DNA of 64,000 bases from Mesorhizobium jarvisii (GTDB lineage: Bacteria > Pseudomonadota > Alphaproteobacteria > Rhizobiales > Rhizobiaceae), in contig NZ_QZXA01000018.1 in NCBI RefSeq assembly GCF_003601985.1, forward strand, positions 24,298 to 88,297. The letters are read 5' to 3'. Below are positions 7,989 to 16,688 of this stretch, piece after piece. The translations under genes were made by a program, and so were the position numbers. The notes under the pieces are model-generated. The model worked only from the letters and a program-made list of their open reading frames with translations. It was not told the origin of the DNA and did not search any database. Positions within the stretch are counted from its first letter, which is position 1. Each line of letters begins with the position of its first letter.

Positions 7989-8969
7989 TCAATCCTCCGC
8001 GCTGGCGTCGTCGAAGCCGATCAGGTTCCAGCTCTGGCGCATGTGCGGCGGCATCGGCGCGGTGACGTCGATGACGCCCTTGTCGGGATGCGGAATGATG
8101 ATGCGGCGCGCATGCAGATGCAGGCGATTCTGGATACCGCCGGGGAAATCCCAGTTGGTGTCGGCCTCGAAATATTTCGGATCGCCGATGATCGGGCAGC
8201 CGATATAGGCGGCATGGACGCGAAGCTGGTGGGTGCGGCCCGTGTAAGGTTCCATCTCCAGCCAGGTCATGGTCTGCGCCGCCTGCTCGATGATGCGGTA
8301 GTAGGACACGGCATGGTCGGCGCCTTTTTCACCATGCGCTGCGACCCGGACGCGGTCGCCATCCTCGGTCGGCTCCTTGATCAGCCAGGTCGAGATCTTG
8401 TCCTCGCGCTTCGGCGGCACGCCCTTGACCAGCGCCCAGTAGGTCTTCTTCGTTTCGCGGGCGCGGAACGCTTCCGACAGCTTCATGGCGGCCAGTCTCG
8501 TACGGGCGACAACCAGCACGCCCGACGTGTCGCGGTCGAGCCGGTGGACCAGCCGCGGCTTCTCACCCTTCTGGTTGCGCCAGGCTTCCAGCATGTCGTC
8601 GACATTGCGGGTGACGCCCGAGCCGCCCTGCACCGCAAGGCCCGCCGGCTTGTTGAAGACGAAAACCTTCGGATCCTCATGGATCAGCATTTTCGCCAGG
8701 ACGTCGGCATCGCCCTGGTTGCGGATCGAATGGCCAGTCAGCGCGCTCTCGCCCTTCTTGTCGACCTCGAGTGGCGGGATACGCACCACCTGGCCGGGCT
8801 CGACACGGCTGTCGGCCTTGACGCGGCCGCCGTCGACGCGGATCTGGCCGGAGCGCAGCAGCTTCTGCAAATGGCCGAAACCAAGGCCCGGGAAATGCGT
8901 CTTGAACCAGCGATCGAGCCGCATGCCCGCCTCGCCGGCCTCCACCGTGATCTGTTCAACGCCTGCCAT
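7989..8969 (-). CDS. RluA/RluC-family 23S rRNA pseudouridine synthase
   Basis: This 326-residue protein has an N-terminal S4 RNA-binding domain (about 14-64, MRLDRWFKTHFPG...LLRSGQIRVDG). The catalytic PseudoU_synth_2 domain follows, with HRLDRDTSGVLVVART around residue 142; Asp145 is the expected catalytic aspartate. GRTHQLRVH and the late LHLHARR segment are also typical. It isomerises specific uridines in 23S rRNA, most likely as RluC (positions 955/2504/2580 in E. coli numbering), but the exact target is inferred. A longer frame extends upstream, but MAGVEQ at 8969 is the family-like start. Its stop overlaps the alternative start of the DMT gene. Confidence 0.9.
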   Translation of the reverse strand: MAGVEQITVEAGEAGMRLDRWFKTHFPGLGFGHLQKLLRSGQIRVDGGRVKADSRVEPGQVVRIPPLEVDKKGESALTGHSIRNQGDADVLAKMLIHEDPKVFVFNKPAGLAVQGGSGVTRNVDDMLEAWRNQKGEKPRLVHRLDRDTSGVLVVARTRLAAMKLSEAFRARETKKTYWALVKGVPPKREDKISTWLIKEPTEDGDRVRVAAHGEKGADHAVSYYRIIEQAAQTMTWLEMEPYTGRTHQLRVHAAYIGCPIIGDPKYFEADTNWDFPGGIQNRLHLHARRIIIPHPDKGVIDVTAPMPPHMRQSWNLIGFDDASAED

Positions 8970-9030
8970 TTTTTCTTCGCTTATCCGTTTCCAAAGCAGG
9001 GCTCGGCCTGCGCTTGGCGCGGCAATAGCA

Positions 9031-9408
9031 TTAAGGCAGGCTTCTTGCGAGCCAAAGACCCAAAAACAGGGCGATGATCGCGCCAATGACACTGGCCAGC
9101 GCATATCCAAATGCCGGCAGCGTGGCTCCGCGCTCCCACAGCGTCGCGAAATCGAGCGAAAAGGCGGAAAAAGTCGTGAAGCCGCCAAAGATGCCGGTGG
9201 CGACGAACAGCCTGACTTCGTTCGACCCGCCGCGGCGCGCCAGGGCGGCGATGAACAGGCCCATGGCAAAGGAGCCGACGATGTTGATGACCATCGTGCC
9301 CCAGGGGTAGTTGGGGCCGACAAGACGCAGCGCGCCCATGTTGGTGAGATGGCGGATGCCGGCGCCGATGCCGCCGCCGACGACCACGAGAAGCAGATTG
9401 AACATCAT
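9031..9408 (-). CDS. crcB: Fluoride channel CrcB (Fluc)
   Basis: This 125-residue protein has four hydrophobic helices and the Fluc signatures GGGIGAGIRHL (about 11-21), NYPWGTMVINIVGSF (33-47) and GGFTTFSAFSLD (74-85). The last contains the Phe-box and the TTFS sodium/fluoride pore residues. It works as an antiparallel dual-topology homodimer that exports fluoride from the cytoplasm. It lies 61 bp upstream of the pseudouridine synthase gene, same strand. I looked for a fluoride riboswitch in the short space before the gene and did not see one. Confidence 0.95.
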   Translation of the reverse strand: MMFNLLLVVVGGGIGAGIRHLTNMGALRLVGPNYPWGTMVINIVGSFAMGLFIAALARRGGSNEVRLFVATGIFGGFTTFSAFSLDFATLWERGATLPAFGYALASVIGAIIALFLGLWLARSLP

Positions 9409-9452
9409 CGTCTACTGCCCGTGTCGAGGCCGTGGCGTCAATCCCTTCGCAA

Positions 9453-11117
9453 TCACCATTCAGGCACCGTCCAGTCTGGATACTTCTTCTTGAATTCGAC
9501 GTAGAGGGCATCGACCTCGGCCTTTCTGACCGGGCGTACCTGTTCGTAGAGATAGCCGGCGACACCGCCTGACAATCGGTACTGCGCAATGCGCCTGTAC
9601 GCGGCACCGATACCCTTGCCTTCAAGAATATACTGGTTCGGGAGCGTGACGCAGATCTGCGCGCCCGGTTGCAGATGAGTAACCGGCCGGTCGGTCACGA
9701 CAACATATCTGGATTTCAATGCGTCCGGTCGGAACCGATCACGACTGTCCACCTGGCAAATCCATCCGACATGGGTAACAAGATCCCGTTTCATGCCGAA
9801 CAACAGGGCGTCGCTCATCACAGGACCCGACGCAAATACCGAAAAGCGGTCCTTCGGTTCCATCCTGTCGACGAGGTCATCGATCAGGCGGCTGTATTCG
9901 GGGAGATTGTCAAGGTGAAGGGGAAGCGTGGCTTCCCTGGCGAAGACGAAGCCAACCGGGGACAACAACTGACGGCCGGCTGGAAAAAACGTGCCCAAAA
10001 AAGCAAATCCGGCAACAGCGGCCATGGCGACGGTCGGCCATCGTGATTTCAGTCCCGGCACGGAGACGATCGAAACGATTGCCTGGGCATAGGCGGGAAA
10101 GAGCCAAAGAAAAATCGGCAAGGAATGATGACGTTCCGGGTCCTGCGTCCGGATGAAAGCCAAGAAGGTAAGCACCGAGGCCATGGCACAGAAGACGGCA
10201 AATCTGTTGCGGCGCACAACCGAGATGTAGAGGCCCACCACAATCAACGCCCAGTTCAGATAGCTGAGCCGGGATCCGACGTCACCGAGCTGGGTGACAA
10301 AGGTCGTCTTGTATCCGCTGTAAAGGTCGGCGTAGCTGGTTTGCAGAATCTTGGCAATTAGCGGCAGCTGGAAGTTCAACGCCGTCGCGGCAATAAGGAA
10401 AATCGCGCACGCGCCGCCCAGAGCCGCGTTGCGGAAGGCCGGCAAATCCCGCTCCCTTGCGATCTGCAGCAAACCCAGGAATGCCGCGGAAACGGTGATC
10501 CCTATGTCCGCATAGGCGTACCAGCGGCGCAGCATGAACGCCAACCACAGGCAGGCGCCGACGGCTATTCCGCTCATCACCGGTTCGCGGGTCAGGAATT
10601 TGGATTTCCAGAAAAAATAGGTTGCCGCGGTCAGGGCGAGACAGCCGGCAATGTCAGGCATTCCCCGAAGCGTCGGCGCCCAGAACGGCGTGTACAGGAA
10701 GGCCGCGATCCAGACGGCGATCCAGCTACGGGACGGTATCTCGGAGACCGCCTCCTGATAGCTTATTCTGCCTATCAAAAGAACCGCTGGAACCAGGTAG
10801 ACCGCGACTATTCCGGTAACGAAGGAAAGCCTTGAACCGCCAAAAACAAGGTGAAACGGCATCAGCGGCACCAGGATCGCCACGCCGTAATCTTCCGTGG
10901 CGATGGAGGTGCCCAATTGGCTCAGCCATTCGAAAGGGCTTTCGACCAGAAGTGCGCCCTGCTGGTTGAACATGTTGAAATAGGCCGCGAAGTCCCAATA
11001 ATAGACGGACTCTTCGAGACTTATGTACGCGGCGCTCACAGCAGCGCCAAGTAACACGGCGCAGATGTAAGCCCCCAGAATCCGAAGATTTTTTTCCCGA
11101 TCACTTGAAGCCGCCAA
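9453..11117 (-). CDS. Polytopic membrane protein, GT-C-like, unknown function
   Basis: This 554-residue protein has about 10-12 hydrophobic helices in its first 400 residues and a soluble C-terminal part of about 150 residues ending KKKYPDWTVPEW. An early extracytoplasmic loop carries EESVYYWDFAAYFNMF (about 35-50). An acidic residue at this place resembles the catalytic Asp of GT-C glycosyltransferases (ArnT/PMT type), as does the overall design, but I cannot assign a family. The start is a TTG with a weak ribosome binding site and is uncertain. GC content looks lower here and in the flanking gap than in neighbouring genes, which may point to acquisition by transfer. A role in adding sugars to a surface polymer is only a guess. 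Confidence 0.6.
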   Translation of the reverse strand: MAASSDREKNLRILGAYICAVLLGAAVSAAYISLEESVYYWDFAAYFNMFNQQGALLVESPFEWLSQLGTSIATEDYGVAILVPLMPFHLVFGGSRLSFVTGIVAVYLVPAVLLIGRISYQEAVSEIPSRSWIAVWIAAFLYTPFWAPTLRGMPDIAGCLALTAATYFFWKSKFLTREPVMSGIAVGACLWLAFMLRRWYAYADIGITVSAAFLGLLQIARERDLPAFRNAALGGACAIFLIAATALNFQLPLIAKILQTSYADLYSGYKTTFVTQLGDVGSRLSYLNWALIVVGLYISVVRRNRFAVFCAMASVLTFLAFIRTQDPERHHSLPIFLWLFPAYAQAIVSIVSVPGLKSRWPTVAMAAVAGFAFLGTFFPAGRQLLSPVGFVFAREATLPLHLDNLPEYSRLIDDLVDRMEPKDRFSVFASGPVMSDALLFGMKRDLVTHVGWICQVDSRDRFRPDALKSRYVVVTDRPVTHLQPGAQICVTLPNQYILEGKGIGAAYRRIAQYRLSGGVAGYLYEQVRPVRKAEVDALYVEFKKKYPDWTVPEW

Positions 11118-11432
11118 GAATGGAAGAGACGGGGTCCGCCTAAGTCTTATTTAAGCTATTTCTAATACACTCGAATGCCGTTTCCGCGATCGGGATTTGC
11201 CAATTCGTATCACGAATTATTGATGACTTGATAAAGATGTATACTTGAACGCATGGACGTCGCAAGCGTCGACGACACACAGAAATACCGCCGAAGGGAC
11301 CGCTTCTTCCAAGCAGCCGTTCGATATATTATTCATATGTGATATACAGAAGCCGTGCGCGAGAAGTCGGCAAAAGATAATGCATCGCACCCTGACGCTG
11401 CCAGCAGAGCCGGCAGCGTCGACGTTTTCAGG
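11118..11432. other. AT-rich intergenic region
   Basis: About 315 bp of clearly A+T-richer DNA between the GT-C-like gene and the hydroxylase gene, with stretches such as TATTATTCATATGTGATATA near 11327-11346. No coding frame of substance is seen. It probably holds the promoter of the GT-C-like gene, and near its right end a strong hairpin (see next entry). Confidence 0.6.
11394..11420 (-). terminator. Strong hairpin after the LpxO-like gene
   Basis: GACGCTGCC (11394-11402) pairs perfectly with GGCAGCGTC (11412-11420), 12 bp past the stop of the minus-strand hydroxylase gene. There is no T run, so it is either a Rho-dependent 3'-end stabiliser or an atypical terminator. Confidence 0.5.
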
Positions 11433-12263
11433 TCAGGTGGTTTCGATCTTCTTCGGCTTGGTCGAGCCGATCATCTTCCAGTTCTTGTAGAACATCGAAT
11501 TGATGCGCTCGACGCTGACCGAGACAACCGCGAGCATGCCGGCAATGAGTCTCGGGAACGGGGACGGCCTGATGATGTCCATGAACACGCAGTAGCGGCG
11601 GCCGTCATATTCGTTGACCGAACGGTGCAGCAGCGTGTCGTCGAAGATGAACTGCGGATTGTCGTACCAGTAGTTCTTGACGTTGCCGCATTCGACGAAG
11701 ATTTCCGCCTTCACCGGGATCAGATTGTAGAGGATGCGAAGGCTGAGGCGCAGCGGACCGAAGTGCCAGGAGGTCGATTCGCGCTTGCTGAAGACCGAAA
11801 CGGCGATGGTCTTGATGTATTTGAAATCCTTGTTGAACTCGGCGACGTTGTCGATCCGGTGTTTGCCATACCACTGGTAGACATACATGCCACGCCGGCC
11901 GGCGCCGAAATTGGCATCGATATCGGCGATGATCTCATCCTTGCGCGCCTTGAAGATGTCCAGGACCTCATTGACCTCGCGCTGATAATCCTCCGGAAAC
12001 TGCTCCAGCTTCCACACACCGGGATTGCGGTAGCAGAGCAGATCGACCAGCAGGTTGAACGGCGACAAGAGCCAGGTGAACAGGCCGTTGCCTAGGAAGT
12101 AGCCTGAGAACAGCGCCAGATCCTTCCTGTCGTTGCGCAGCACGTCGATCAGGCCGCAGACGATGAAGATCGTCGTCAGAATGGGGATGAAGTAGAAGCC
12201 AAGGGCGAGAAGCGGGATGGCGATGGCGAATTTGCGAAGGGTTTTGCGAAGGGTTTTTGTCAT
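11433..12263 (-). CDS. Aspartyl/asparaginyl beta-hydroxylase family protein (LpxO-like)
   Basis: This 276-residue protein has two hydrophobic segments at the N-terminus (about 12-40 and 48-76) that anchor it in the membrane, followed by a cytoplasmic Fe(II)/2-oxoglutarate-dependent hydroxylase domain. Expected iron ligands are His167 in WHFGP and His213 in FDDTLLHRS; Arg224 in the GRRYCVFMDIIRP block is placed to bind 2-oxoglutarate. The architecture is that of LpxO, which adds a 2-hydroxyl to a lipid A acyl chain, so lipid A modification is the best guess. Other family members modify different lipids or proteins. The ATG at 12263 is used; a longer upstream frame is not supported. The upstream gap 12264-12439 shows nothing obvious. 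Confidence 0.8.
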   Translation of the reverse strand: MTKTLRKTLRKFAIAIPLLALGFYFIPILTTIFIVCGLIDVLRNDRKDLALFSGYFLGNGLFTWLLSPFNLLVDLLCYRNPGVWKLEQFPEDYQREVNEVLDIFKARKDEIIADIDANFGAGRRGMYVYQWYGKHRIDNVAEFNKDFKYIKTIAVSVFSKRESTSWHFGPLRLSLRILYNLIPVKAEIFVECGNVKNYWYDNPQFIFDDTLLHRSVNEYDGRRYCVFMDIIRPSPFPRLIAGMLAVVSVSVERINSMFYKNWKMIGSTKPKKIETT

Positions 12264-12439
12264 TTTTCCACGCGCGGAGCGCGATCCTGTTGCGAATGAG
12301 TGTGCCAAATCTCGGCAACGACCACCGCCCGGCCGTGCGCCTTGATAAGGTTTTTTGGGTCGCCGCACAACGCCACGACATCGTGGCCTGGCAGTTGCCT
12401 GGTGGAATTTGCCAGACTTCGGTCAATGCATCGCTGGGG

Positions 12440-13123
12440 TCAATGCACCGCTGGCAAGCCGAGCTCGTTCCATTTCTCCCTGGCCACGGGATCGCCGACC
12501 AGGAACTCAAAGCCGATGACGCTTTCGCCGTCCCGCGCGAGCTGGCATTTGAACTTCAGACCATACCAGTTTTTGCGACTGCGGAAAGCCGCGCCGTCCG
12601 CGGTGATCGTGGTGCCGCCGATCTTCTCCTCGGCTGTCGCATAAGGCACGACGCGTTCCGGCTGAAAGTCCACGCGCCATCGCCGGATCTGGTCCATGGC
12701 CTCGAGATTGCACAATTGCACCATGCGTTCGTCGGAAGCGAAGGTCGCGAGATCGGCGCGCGCCTGCCGGCTGCGCGGATCGGCGAGCGTCTTGGCCGAC
12801 AGCATTTCGGTCGGCCGAATCATGGTCGGCGCGGTGGGCGATATAGATCGAGGAGTGGTTGATGGTGTTGTTGGTGTTGGTACGGACGCTTGCGCCTCGG
12901 GCGCTGAAGGCGGTGCTGGCGCCGGCGGCGGCCTTGTCGAGGCCTCGAACTGCTGGGGTGTCAGAATGTCGACCGACACCCCTTCCTCGTCCAGCCGCTT
13001 CGGCCGCTTTGGCAGCGGCATGAGCGCCAGCATCGCGGCCAGCAGTGCGTGGAGAGCAACCGAGGTTGAGATACCCCATGGCGGGGCCTCGCTTCGAAGC
13101 GTGACGACCACCGGGCCACGCAA
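12440..13123 (-). CDS. DUF930 protein with a TonB-like N-terminal half
   Basis: About 227 residues. A single hydrophobic helix near the N-terminus (SVALHALLAAMLALMPL) is followed by a proline/alanine/threonine-rich linker (RPPPAPAPPSAPEAQ and further PT repeats). A C-terminal domain of about 110 residues resembles DUF930: SAKTLADPRS, MVQLCNLEAMDQI, CQLARDGESVIGFEF. The layout (anchor, Pro-rich stretch, small periplasmic domain) recalls TonB-type proteins, but no TonB C-terminal motif is visible. The start is unsure: TTG at 13123 has GGGA upstream, and an in-frame TTG at 13159 would overlap rarA by 31 bp. It probably forms an operon with rarA and the protease. Function unknown. Confidence 0.72.
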   Translation of the reverse strand: MRGPVVVTLRSEAPPWGISTSVALHALLAAMLALMPLPKRPKRLDEEGVSVDILTPQQFEASTRPPPAPAPPSAPEAQASVPTPTTPSTTPRSISPTAPTMIRPTEMLSAKTLADPRSRQARADLATFASDERMVQLCNLEAMDQIRRWRVDFQPERVVPYATAEEKIGGTTITADGAAFRSRKNWYGLKFKCQLARDGESVIGFEFLVGDPVAREKWNELGLPAVH

Positions 13124-13128
13124 ATCCG

Positions 13129-14436
13129 CTATTCCCGTTCCTTGCGCAGCTTCGCCCAATAGTCGAGCCGCTTCCTGATGTCGCGCTCGAAACCACGCTC
13201 AGGCGGATCGTAGAAGGTCTGGCGGCCCATCTTCTCCGGAAAATAGTCCTGGCCCGAAAATGCGTCGGGCTCATCATGATCGTAGCGATAGCCCGCGCCG
13301 TAGTCCTCTTCCTTCATCAGCTTGGTCGGCGCATTGAGGATATGCTTCGGCGGCAGCAGCGAGCCATGCTGCTTGGCTGCCTGTGTCGCCGCCTTGAAGG
13401 CCGTGTAGACGGCATTGGATTTGGGCGCGGTGGCGAGATAGACGGTGGCCTCGGCAAAGGCGAGCTCGCCTTCCGGAGAGCCCAGATAGTCGTAGGCGTC
13501 CTTGGCGGCATTGGCGACGACCAGCGCCTGCGGATCGGCTAGGCCGATGTCTTCCATCGCCATGCGCACCAGCCGGCGGCCAAGATAGAGCGGATCCTCG
13601 CCGGCGTCGAACATGCGCGCGAGATAGTAGAGTGCCGCGTCGGGATCGGAACCGCGCACCGATTTGTGCAGCGCCGAGATCAGATTGTAGTGGCCGTCCT
13701 GGCCCTTGTCGTAGATCGGCGCACGGCGTTGGACGATACGCTGCAGCCCTTCGGGATCAAAGACCTCACCGGGCTTGGCGGCGCGCCAGACTTCCTCGGC
13801 CAGCGTCAGCGATGCGCGGCCGTCGCCATCGCTCATGCGGATCAGCATGGCGCGGGCCTCGTCATCGAGCGGCAGCGCCCTGCCCTCCGTCTCCTCAGCC
13901 CGCACCATCAGCTTGGCGATGCTCTCCTCGCCGAGCGAATGGAAAACCATGACGCGCGCGCGCGACAACAGAGCCGCGTTGAGCTCGAAGGACGGGTTTT
14001 CCGTCGTGGCGCCGACCAGGACGACCGTCCCGTCCTCCATGACAGGGAGAAAGGAATCCTGCTGGGCGCGGTTGAAGCGATGGATCTCGTCGACGAACAG
14101 CAAGGTCTGGCGGCCGTTGGCGCGGCGCAGCTTGGCCGTCTCGAACACTTTCTTCAGGTCGGCAACGCCGGAAAACACCGCCGAAATCTGCTCGAAGGCA
14201 AGGCTGGTCTCGCCGGCGAGCAGCCTTGCCACCGTGGTCTTGCCGGTGCCCGGCGGCCCCCAGAAAATCATCGAGCCGAGTGAGCCCGAGCCGATCAGCC
14301 GGGTCAGCGCGCCATCGGGGCCGGTCAGATGCTCCTGGCCGACGACCTCGCCAAGATTTCTCGGCCGCAGCCTGTCGGCCAGCGGCCGACCGAGCGGCGC
14401 CTTTTCCGGTTCATCGACACTGAACAGATCGGCCAT
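13129..14436 (-). CDS. rarA: Replication-associated recombination protein A (MgsA/WRNIP1 type AAA+ ATPase)
   Basis: This 435-residue AAA+ protein has Walker A GPPGTGKTT (60-68), Walker B LLFVDEIH (112-119), the sensor-1 region VLVGATTENPSFELN, and the family-specific C-terminal oligomerisation part with YLARMFDAGEDPLYLGRR and KHILNAPTKLMKE. RarA acts at stalled replication forks and on single-strand gaps, together with SSB and RecA. Length and start (MADLFSVDEPEKAPLG) match the family. It follows the protease gene by about 40 bp and slightly overlaps or abuts the DUF930 gene. Confidence 0.96.
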   Translation of the reverse strand: MADLFSVDEPEKAPLGRPLADRLRPRNLGEVVGQEHLTGPDGALTRLIGSGSLGSMIFWGPPGTGKTTVARLLAGETSLAFEQISAVFSGVADLKKVFETAKLRRANGRQTLLFVDEIHRFNRAQQDSFLPVMEDGTVVLVGATTENPSFELNAALLSRARVMVFHSLGEESIAKLMVRAEETEGRALPLDDEARAMLIRMSDGDGRASLTLAEEVWRAAKPGEVFDPEGLQRIVQRRAPIYDKGQDGHYNLISALHKSVRGSDPDAALYYLARMFDAGEDPLYLGRRLVRMAMEDIGLADPQALVVANAAKDAYDYLGSPEGELAFAEATVYLATAPKSNAVYTAFKAATQAAKQHGSLLPPKHILNAPTKLMKEEDYGAGYRYDHDEPDAFSGQDYFPEKMGRQTFYDPPERGFERDIRKRLDYWAKLRKERE

Positions 14437-14477
14437 GTACTTCTTTTGGTTTGGAGCGCGATCCCTTCAGATCGAAC

Positions 14478-15971
14478 TCAGTAACGCAGCACCTGGCGCA
14501 GTATCTGCCCGCCGCGCTCGACGGTAAAGCGCCACCAGCGCGTATCCTGCTGGGCTACCTGCGCCAGGGTCGCGGCGGTATCGATGGTGGTGCCGTTGAC
14601 CTCGCGCACGATGTCGCCCGGCATGAAGCCGAAATCGGCGGCCGGCGAGTCGCGGTTGATGTCGATCACCGTCACGCCCTTGAGGTCGGTGCGCAGGCCA
14701 AGCTTCTGGGCAAGCCGCGGCGACAGTTCCGCGACCTTGGCGCCCGAGAACGGGCTGCGGCCATGCAGCGTCACTTCCGAGGCTTTCGCACCTTCCGGCG
14801 CGCGCTCCAGCGCGATGTCCATGGCTGCTTGCTGGCCCTTGGTCAGGATCGCGAAATTCGCCTTTGTGCCGATCGACAGCGTCGCCATGCGATAGTCCAG
14901 CGCCTCGATGCTCTCGACCGGCTTGCCGTTGACCTGCAGCACGACATCGCCAGCCTTCAGCCCGGCCTTGCCGGCTGGCCCAGTAGCATCGACCGAAGAC
15001 ACCAGCGCACCGGTCGGCTTTTCCATGCCGAGCGATTCGGCGATCTGCGGCGTCACCGCCTCGAACTCGGCGCCGATATAGGGCCGTTCGAAGAAATCGA
15101 GGCCGGCCTTGGCCGCATCGGCGAAAGCCCGCACCATGTTGGCCGGGATGGCGAAACCGATGCCGATCGAGCCGCCGCTGCGGCTGTAGATGGCGGTGTT
15201 GATGCCGACCAGCTGGCCGCCCATGTTGATCAGCGCGCCGCCGGAATTGCCGGGATTGATGGCCGCGTCGGTCTGGATGAAATAGCCCGAATCCGAGACG
15301 CCGATATGGCTGCGGGCAAGTGCCGAAACAATGCCGCTGGTGGTGGTCTGGCCGACGCCGAAGGGATTGCCGATGGCCAGCACCAGGTCGCCGACCTCCA
15401 GCGCGTCGGAATCGCCAATGGCGATGACCGGGAACGGCTTGTCGGATTCGATCTTGAGCACGGCTAAATCCAGCGTCTCGTCCTTCAGCATCACCTTGCT
15501 GGTGAATTCGCGCCCGTCGGCGGTCGCCACCTTGACCTCGTCGGCATCCTTGATGACGTGAAAATTGGTGACGATGACGCCGCTCGGATCGACAAGCACA
15601 CCTGAGCCCAGCGAGGATTGGGCGCGCGGCTGCGCACGGCCGAAAAACTCCTCGAAGAACGGATCGCCTTCAAAAGGCGATGTGACCTTGGCCGTCTGCG
15701 AGGCATAGACATTGACCACGGCCGGCGCCGTCTGCTTGACCAGCGGCGCGAACGAAAGCTGTACCTCCTCACGGCCGAACGGCACGCGCTTGTCAGGCCC
15801 CGAGGTGGCATTCTCGCCTTCGACACCGTGCAGCAGGTCGGTCAGCACGTCCGACAGGCCCGGATCGGCGGGTTTTGCCGCGTCTTCGGCGAACGCCTGC
15901 CGGACTGCCGGTGCGGCTGCGAACACCATGAAGGCGCAGAGCAAAACAAGGGACAGTCTTTTGGCGCGCAT
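14478..15971 (-). CDS. Periplasmic Deg/HtrA serine protease with two PDZ domains
   Basis: This 497-residue protein has a signal peptide of about 28 residues (MRAKRLSLVLL..., cleavage likely after AFA). A trypsin-like domain follows with the triad His138 (TNFHVI), Asp168 (ETLDLAVLK) and Ser243 (NPGNSGGAL), then two PDZ domains (about 310-400 and 415-490, including AGDVVLQVNGKPV and GDIVREVNGTTI). It is a periplasmic quality-control protease/chaperone of the DegP/DegQ type. The start at 15971 has GGAGG 8 bases upstream; a longer frame adds 17 unlikely residues. The gene lies between the end of the alpha operon and rarA. I cannot say whether it corresponds to DegP, DegQ or DegS, though two PDZ domains exclude DegS. 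Confidence 0.95.
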   Translation of the reverse strand: MRAKRLSLVLLCAFMVFAAAPAVRQAFAEDAAKPADPGLSDVLTDLLHGVEGENATSGPDKRVPFGREEVQLSFAPLVKQTAPAVVNVYASQTAKVTSPFEGDPFFEEFFGRAQPRAQSSLGSGVLVDPSGVIVTNFHVIKDADEVKVATADGREFTSKVMLKDETLDLAVLKIESDKPFPVIAIGDSDALEVGDLVLAIGNPFGVGQTTTSGIVSALARSHIGVSDSGYFIQTDAAINPGNSGGALINMGGQLVGINTAIYSRSGGSIGIGFAIPANMVRAFADAAKAGLDFFERPYIGAEFEAVTPQIAESLGMEKPTGALVSSVDATGPAGKAGLKAGDVVLQVNGKPVESIEALDYRMATLSIGTKANFAILTKGQQAAMDIALERAPEGAKASEVTLHGRSPFSGAKVAELSPRLAQKLGLRTDLKGVTVIDINRDSPAADFGFMPGDIVREVNGTTIDTAATLAQVAQQDTRWWRFTVERGGQILRQVLRY

Positions 15972-16104
15972 TCGCGAATCCTCCAAAGCAAGTTCGGGCG
16001 CATTGTCCCGACGATTGTGCAAAATGAAAGGCTAAGCCGCTGAAATCCGATTATTTTCGCGCCGGCAGATCATTTTGGGCACGCTTTGACGCGCGTAGAA
16101 CATG

Positions 16105-16128
16105 AAAAAGGGGCCCGCAGGCCCCTTC
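16105..16128 (-). terminator. Terminator of the alpha operon (after rplQ)
   Basis: On the minus strand GGGGCC, a four-base loop and GGCCCC (plus strand 16110-16115 with 16120-16125) are followed by five T residues. It lies 25 bp after the rplQ stop and marks the end of the large ribosomal transcription unit. Confidence 0.88.
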
Positions 16129-16152
16129 AATTCATTCCGGAAAGACGGAGCC

Positions 16153-16584
16153 TTATGCGGCCGCGGCTTCCGCGTCGGTGCCTTCGGCTTCGAGGCGGGC
16201 GCGGTCGCCAGCGCCCTTGGCCGAGGTGTCGCGATCGACGAACTCAATGACGGCCATCGCGGCGTTGTCGCCGTGACGGAAGCCGGCTTTCATGATGCGC
16301 AGATAACCGCCGTTGCGGTTGGCGTAGCGCGGGGCGATGGTGTCGAACAGGCGCTTAACGACGCCTTCATTGCCGATCTGCGCGATCACCTGGCGGCGGG
16401 CGTGCAGGTCGCCGCGCTTGCCGAGCGTTACCAGCTTCTCGACGATCGGACGCAGGTCCTTCGCCTTCGGCAGGGTGGTGACGATCTGCTCGTGCTCGAG
16501 CAGCGACACGGCGAGGTTGGCGAACATCGACTTGCGATGGCTAATGCTTCGGGCGAAGCGACGGCCTTTGAAACCGTGGCGCAT
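16153..16584 (-). CDS. rplQ: 50S ribosomal protein L17
   Basis: This 143-residue protein starts MRHGFKGRRFARSISHRKSM, the strongly conserved N-terminus of L17, followed by EQIVTTLPKAKDLRPIVEKL. L17 sits near the peptide exit of the large subunit. The acidic/alanine tail after residue 120 is longer than in E. coli, as is usual in alphaproteobacteria. It is the last gene of the alpha operon, after rpoA. Confidence 0.98.
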   Translation of the reverse strand: MRHGFKGRRFARSISHRKSMFANLAVSLLEHEQIVTTLPKAKDLRPIVEKLVTLGKRGDLHARRQVIAQIGNEGVVKRLFDTIAPRYANRNGGYLRIMKAGFRHGDNAAMAVIEFVDRDTSAKGAGDRARLEAEGTDAEAAAA

Positions 16585-16688
16585 GGCTCTTTTCCTTCTT
16601 CAGTTGTTCAAGAGGCCAAGGCCTCTGATGGTTTTCCGCATGACCGTCGGATCGAGCGGCTCACGCCGCCGATCCTTGGAATTCATGC

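Noticed and set aside
9409..9452. Possible fluoride riboswitch before crcB
   Set aside because: The 44-bp space is too short and lacks the conserved GGNGAUG and CUGAUG elements.
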